A stretch of 64,000 nt of DNA from Acidobacteriota bacterium (GTDB lineage Bacteria; Acidobacteriota; Terriglobia; Terriglobales; Acidobacteriaceae), in assembly GCA_018268895.1 (NCBI GenBank), contig JAFDVP010000012.1:372001-436000 (forward strand), in the 5' to 3' direction. Every line of letters begins with the position of its first letter. Position 1 is the stretch's first letter. The position numbers were made by a program, and so were the translations under genes. Positions 60,676-64,000 of this stretch are shown piece after piece. The notes beneath the pieces were generated by a model that worked only from the letters and a program-made list of their open reading frames with translations, was not told where the DNA came from and did no database searches.

Positions 60676-62028
60676 ATGACACAGACGGCCATCAAGCCCG
60701 GACAACTCGAACGCGGGATTGGTCTCCCGGGAGCAATCGCGACCAACATCCTCAATATGGTGGGTGTTGGTCCATTTCTCACCATCCCGCTGGCATTGGT
60801 TGCAATGGGCGGTCCACAGGCTATGGTTGGCTGGATGCTGGGAGCGCTGCTCGCACTGTGCGACGGTATGGTGTGGGCAGAGCTTGGATCGCGCTTTCCA
60901 CGTTCGGGAGGGCCTTACCACTATTTATTGGAAGCCTTTGGCCCGCAAAAATATGGCCGGGTCATCGCCTTTCTTTTCCTGTGGCAATCGCTGTTGATCG
61001 GCCCGCTATCGATCGCATCCGGCGCAGTCGGATTTGCGGAGTATGCAAATGTCCTGCATCCCGCCTCCTCCATGCAGATGAAGCTTCTGGCGATGTTGCT
61101 CTGCATCATCAACGTCGGCTTGCTCTATCGTTCGATTCGATCGGTGTCGGCCCTTTCAGTTGTCGTCATGGTCGCAGTTCTGGCAACCTGCGGATGGATT
61201 GTTGTCAGCGGCGCTCTGCACTTTCATCCAGACCTCGCCTTCAGCTTTCCGGCTGGCGCTTTCCGGCCAACTCGCGCATTCTGGGCCGGACTGGGGGCCG
61301 CTACGCTGATCGCTACATACGACTACGGCGGCTACAACAACGTCTGCCTCCTGGGTGGAGAAGTAAGGAATCCGCGCACGAATATCCCCCGCGCCGTGAT
61401 TGTTTCCATCCTGGTCGTTGCTGCGCTTTATCTTGCCATGAACGTATCTATCCTGGGATCTCTGCCGTGGCAAAGCGCGCAGCATTCCAAAGCTATTGTT
61501 GCCGACTTCATGCAGGCTGTGCACGGCGGTTGGGCAGCGAAAGCTGTCTCTATTTTGATACTGATCGCCAGTTGGGGTTCAGCGTTTGCAATTCTGCTCG
61601 GCTATTCGCGCGTGCCTTACACTGCTGCCGAGGATGGAACTTTTCTCAAAGCCTTTGCCCGGCTTCACCCCACCAAACATTTCCCTACGGTTTCGCTTCT
61701 TTTCATGGGAGTTGCATCCGCCGTACTTTGTCTTGTATCGCTGGCAGAACTTATATCTGCCCTTATTGTGATTCAAACCCTCTTGCAGTTTATGGGGCAA
61801 TGCGTTGCCGTCGTGCTTCTGCGGCGTAAAGATCGCAGTCCTAATCCCGACCTGTTTCGCATGCCTTGGTACCCGATACCTGCTGTAGTCGCTCTTGTGG
61901 GCTGGGCTTACATCGTGGCTACCAGCCAGGTCCGTCACATTGTTATCGCTTTGACATTCGGCCTTCTGGGTGTCGTTGTCTTTCTGTTTCGCGCTCGCAA
62001 CCAACAGGAGTGGCCTTTCGCACAATGA
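60676..62028 (+). CDS. APC-superfamily amino acid/amine permease (paralogue B)
   Basis: A 450-residue inner-membrane permease with about 12 hydrophobic segments. NILNMVGVGPFLTIPLALVAMGGPQAMVGWMLGALLALCDGMVWAELG nearly repeats the same region of the permease at 17942-19393; DYGGYNNVCLLGGEVRNPRTNIPRAV and SRVPYTAAEDGTFLKAF are also shared in form. ATG 60676 follows the PIG-L stop by 13 bases, and its stop overlaps the start of the second PfkB kinase (ATGA). It therefore probably imports the product released by the PIG-L enzyme and passes it to the kinase. FrlA, which takes up fructoselysine, belongs to the same superfamily, but the substrate here is open. Confidence 0.88.
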   Translation: MTQTAIKPGQLERGIGLPGAIATNILNMVGVGPFLTIPLALVAMGGPQAMVGWMLGALLALCDGMVWAELGSRFPRSGGPYHYLLEAFGPQKYGRVIAFLFLWQSLLIGPLSIASGAVGFAEYANVLHPASSMQMKLLAMLLCIINVGLLYRSIRSVSALSVVVMVAVLATCGWIVVSGALHFHPDLAFSFPAGAFRPTRAFWAGLGAATLIATYDYGGYNNVCLLGGEVRNPRTNIPRAVIVSILVVAALYLAMNVSILGSLPWQSAQHSKAIVADFMQAVHGGWAAKAVSILILIASWGSAFAILLGYSRVPYTAAEDGTFLKAFARLHPTKHFPTVSLLFMGVASAVLCLVSLAELISALIVIQTLLQFMGQCVAVVLLRRKDRSPNPDLFRMPWYPIPAVVALVGWAYIVATSQVRHIVIALTFGLLGVVVFLFRARNQQEWPFAQ

Positions 62029-62951
62029 TGAGATACGACGTCACAGTCATCGGGGAGATTTATCAGGACCACGTTTTCAGTGGCTTCGCTACATGGCCGT
62101 CGCCAGGCGAAGAGATTTTTACGGATCAATACGAATGGGAACTTGGCGGCGGCGCGATCACTACAGCGTGCGCACTTGCGCGCCTCGGCCGCAAAGTCCA
62201 GCTTATAGGAGTGGCCGGAGAGCCGGACTTTGCACGCATGGCAGAACGGCTTGAACAATTTAACGTTGATACAGACGGTATTTCACACAGCAAGACGCGC
62301 AGTGGAGTTACCGTCAGTATTTCAACGTTGCAGGACCGCTCTTTTTTTACGTACCGGGGAGCGAATGCTGAGCTTGAAGATCGTTTGATGCGCGATGACA
62401 AACTGGCATCCAACATTGCCAACTCCCGCCACGTTCACCTCGCGTTTCCATTGAGCGCATCGCTTGCGAAGAAACTCCTCCCCATTGCAGCGGCGAATGG
62501 CACTACGACATCGCTTGATGTTGGACATGATGTGGGATGGTTGCGCAATGAGGCAAGCATCGATGTTCTTCGAGCAATCGACTACACGATGCCGAACGAA
62601 AAGGAGGCAGCGATGCTCAGCGGCGATCCTGAGCAGTATCTGTCGCGATGTCGCGATCTCGGATTGAAGATGGCTGTCGTGAAGTTGGGTCGCAAGGGAG
62701 CGGCGATGCTCTGTAACAACATCGAGTACAAAGCGAGTTCGCCTTCGGTTCGGGTGATCGATACAACCGGCGCCGGCGACGCCTTCGATGCAGGCTTTAT
62801 CGATGCATTGCTTGATAACGCACCGCCGCAACAGATTCTCGAACGCGCCTGCATCTGTGGAGCCATGTCGACTCGGGCTGCCGGAGCCCTAAGCGCCCTC
62901 CCCAACAAGAAAGAGATTCACGCCATTCTCGAGGAGCATTATGCCGCGTAA
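62025..62951 (+). CDS. PfkB-family carbohydrate kinase (kinase 2)
   Basis: A 308-residue ribokinase-type enzyme. MMRYDVTVIGEIYQDHVFSG and WELGGGAITTACALARLGRKV form the first signature region; VIDTTGAGDAFDAGFIDALL is the second, with the catalytic Asp. VSISTLQDRSFFTYRGANAEL resembles the lid region of sugar kinases acting on ketose-type or deoxy sugars. ATG 62025 overlaps the permease stop (ATGA) and its own stop overlaps the GH4 start by 11 bases, so permease, kinase and GH4 glycosidase are translated as a chain. The phosphorylated product would be a direct substrate for the GH4 enzyme, which usually acts on 6-phospho-glycosides. Confidence 0.9.
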   Translation: MMRYDVTVIGEIYQDHVFSGFATWPSPGEEIFTDQYEWELGGGAITTACALARLGRKVQLIGVAGEPDFARMAERLEQFNVDTDGISHSKTRSGVTVSISTLQDRSFFTYRGANAELEDRLMRDDKLASNIANSRHVHLAFPLSASLAKKLLPIAAANGTTTSLDVGHDVGWLRNEASIDVLRAIDYTMPNEKEAAMLSGDPEQYLSRCRDLGLKMAVVKLGRKGAAMLCNNIEYKASSPSVRVIDTTGAGDAFDAGFIDALLDNAPPQQILERACICGAMSTRAAGALSALPNKKEIHAILEEHYAA

Positions 62952-64000
62952 GATTGCATTTCTTGGAGGAGGCGGGATTCGCACGCCTCTGGTAGCGTTT
63001 GGCATCAACGAATCTTCGAAAGAGCTTGGGGCAGAAGAGTTTGTACTTTATGACCTGGATCCCCAGCGGGCCCAGATGACAGCGCGCCTTAGCAGAGAGG
63101 TTGTCCGGCGCGACGGAGGATCTCTCAAGATTAAGGTTGCCGCAACACCGGAGGAGGCGATCGACGGCGCATCGTTCGTTCTCAATAGTGTCCGCGCTGG
63201 AGGGATCGGCTCACGAGCGCATGATGAGCGCGCTTCTATCGCCTGCGGCTATCCCGGTCAGGAGACTACAGGGCCTGGCGGCGTTGCCATGGGCCAACGC
63301 ACCATTCCTATAGCCATCGAGCAAGCACGTTCTGTCGAGCGGATCGCACCCAAGGCTTGGATCGTCAACTTTACCAATCCCGCCGGACTGATTACGCAGG
63401 CGGTTATTCAGAACTCGAGCGCCAAGGTGGTTGGCATCTGTGACACGCCTACCGAGATGCTTCATCGAATCGCCGCCGCGCTGAATGCCGCGCACGAAGA
63501 GATTGAATGCGAATACGTCGGACTCAATCATCTTGGGTGGGTTCGCAAGATCTCGCTTCGGGGCCAGGACGTTACAGACAAGGTGCTCAACGATAACGCC
63601 ATTCTGTCCCAACTCTACTCAGCGCCGCTCTTCGATCACGAATTGATCCGCGCACTCAGGCTCATCCCCACGGAATACCTCTTCTTTTATTATTCGCGCA
63701 CACGGGCCCTTCAAAACCAGCGTAAACAGGGCAGCACACGCGGTGAACAGATTGCACAGATGAATGAATCCCTCGCCGAAAAGCTGCTGAAACTGCACAG
63801 CAACAACGACGACGCAGGCGCACTACAGGCATACATTGACTATCTCAATCTTCGATCCGGCTCCTACATGAAGCTGGAGGGTGAGGGAGTATCGGCCTTC
63901 GATGGCGAAGCTCCACAAGAGGACCCCTTCCGCGCTGCCAGCGGCTATCACCGCATCGCGCTTCAGGTGATGAATGCGCTATGCAGCCCGGTCAATCGTC
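62941..64000 (+). CDS. GH4-family NAD- and Mn-dependent 6-phospho-glycosidase, 3' end cut by window edge
   Basis: The first 353 residues are present. A Rossmann motif (MPRKIAFLGGGGIRTPL) binds NAD. VRAGGIGSRAHDERASIACG, PGQETTGPGGVAMGQRTIPIA, NFTNPAGLITQAV, GICDTPTEM (metal-ligand Cys) and YVGLNHLGW (metal-ligand His) are the GH4 marks. The family cleaves glycosidic bonds by oxidation at C3 and elimination, mostly of 6-phospho-alpha- or beta-glucosides. GAGGAG four bases before ATG 62941 overlaps the end of the kinase gene. It closes, as far as seen, the cluster B operon and makes an intracellular phospho-glycoside intermediate likely. The alpha or beta preference cannot be read from the fragment. 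Confidence 0.93.
   Translation, partial: MPRKIAFLGGGGIRTPLVAFGINESSKELGAEEFVLYDLDPQRAQMTARLSREVVRRDGGSLKIKVAATPEEAIDGASFVLNSVRAGGIGSRAHDERASIACGYPGQETTGPGGVAMGQRTIPIAIEQARSVERIAPKAWIVNFTNPAGLITQAVIQNSSAKVVGICDTPTEMLHRIAAALNAAHEEIECEYVGLNHLGWVRKISLRGQDVTDKVLNDNAILSQLYSAPLFDHELIRALRLIPTEYLFFYYSRTRALQNQRKQGSTRGEQIAQMNESLAEKLLKLHSNNDDAGALQAYIDYLNLRSGSYMKLEGEGVSAFDGEAPQEDPFRAASGYHRIALQVMNALCSPVNR

Overview
The window looks like a chromosome segment from a soil-type Acidobacteriota bacterium (Acidobacteriaceae/Terriglobales type). The inference rests on three very large Oar-like TonB-dependent receptors with an N-terminal carboxypeptidase-regulatory domain and an aromatic C-terminus, secreted glycosidases and esterases, ECF sigma/anti-sigma/HEAT-repeat genes, PQQ and multihaem cytochrome modules, and many TTG/GTG starts in fairly GC-rich DNA. 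No tRNA, rRNA, CRISPR array, insertion sequence or phage gene was seen.

Layout. 1-2740: a secreted GH28 polygalacturonase cut by the left edge (with a GntR-type palindrome upstream) and an M2 peptidyl-dipeptidase. 2782-7455: a glycerol operon glpP-glpK-glpD-glpF, with a promoter and a long hairpin between glpP and glpK that looks like the target of GlpP antitermination. 7600-19393: 'cluster A', an amino-sugar-like set: GlmS/NagB-II-like SIS isomerase, secreted PIG-L deacetylase, ROK repressor, TonB receptor, ArgH-like lyase and APC permease. 19396-24006: cupin, esterase, GH38 alpha-mannosidase. 24186-27962: ECF sigma, zinc-finger anti-sigma and two HEAT-repeat proteins. 28152-32104: small membrane protein, GRP-family sugar transporter, LacI regulator, then a BNR propeller gene overlapping a MoaD/ThiS-like gene. 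32119-34780: DinB-like protein, B3-type metallo-beta-lactamase and myo-inositol oxygenase. 35229-39998: second TonB receptor and a PI-PLC-like enzyme. 40094-42187: LytTR/LytS two-component pair and a small ORF. 42442-48990: GH5-like hydrolase, ComEC-like MBL protein, IclR regulator, PQQ dehydrogenase with cytochrome c, TIM-barrel isomerase. 49029-52133: three-subunit GMC/gluconate-dehydrogenase-like complex. 52269-64000: 'cluster B', LacI, PfkB, TonB receptor, PIG-L deacetylase, APC permease, second PfkB and a GH4 glycosidase cut by the right edge.

Two themes stand out. First, clusters A and B are paralogous: both combine a ~940-residue secreted PIG-L protein, an Oar-like receptor and a closely similar APC permease, with different intracellular enzymes (SIS isomerase and ArgH-like lyase in A; PfkB and GH4 in B). 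This suggests a repeated system for taking up and de-acylating amino-glycans or glycosylamine compounds. Second, a 14-bp motif with core GTTAnCGnT, typical of LacI-family operators, lies in the promoter regions of the GRP transporter, inositol oxygenase, TonB-2, the dehydrogenase/LacI-2 divergent pair and TonB-3. These scattered genes may therefore form one sugar/sugar-acid regulon controlled by one or both LacI proteins encoded here.
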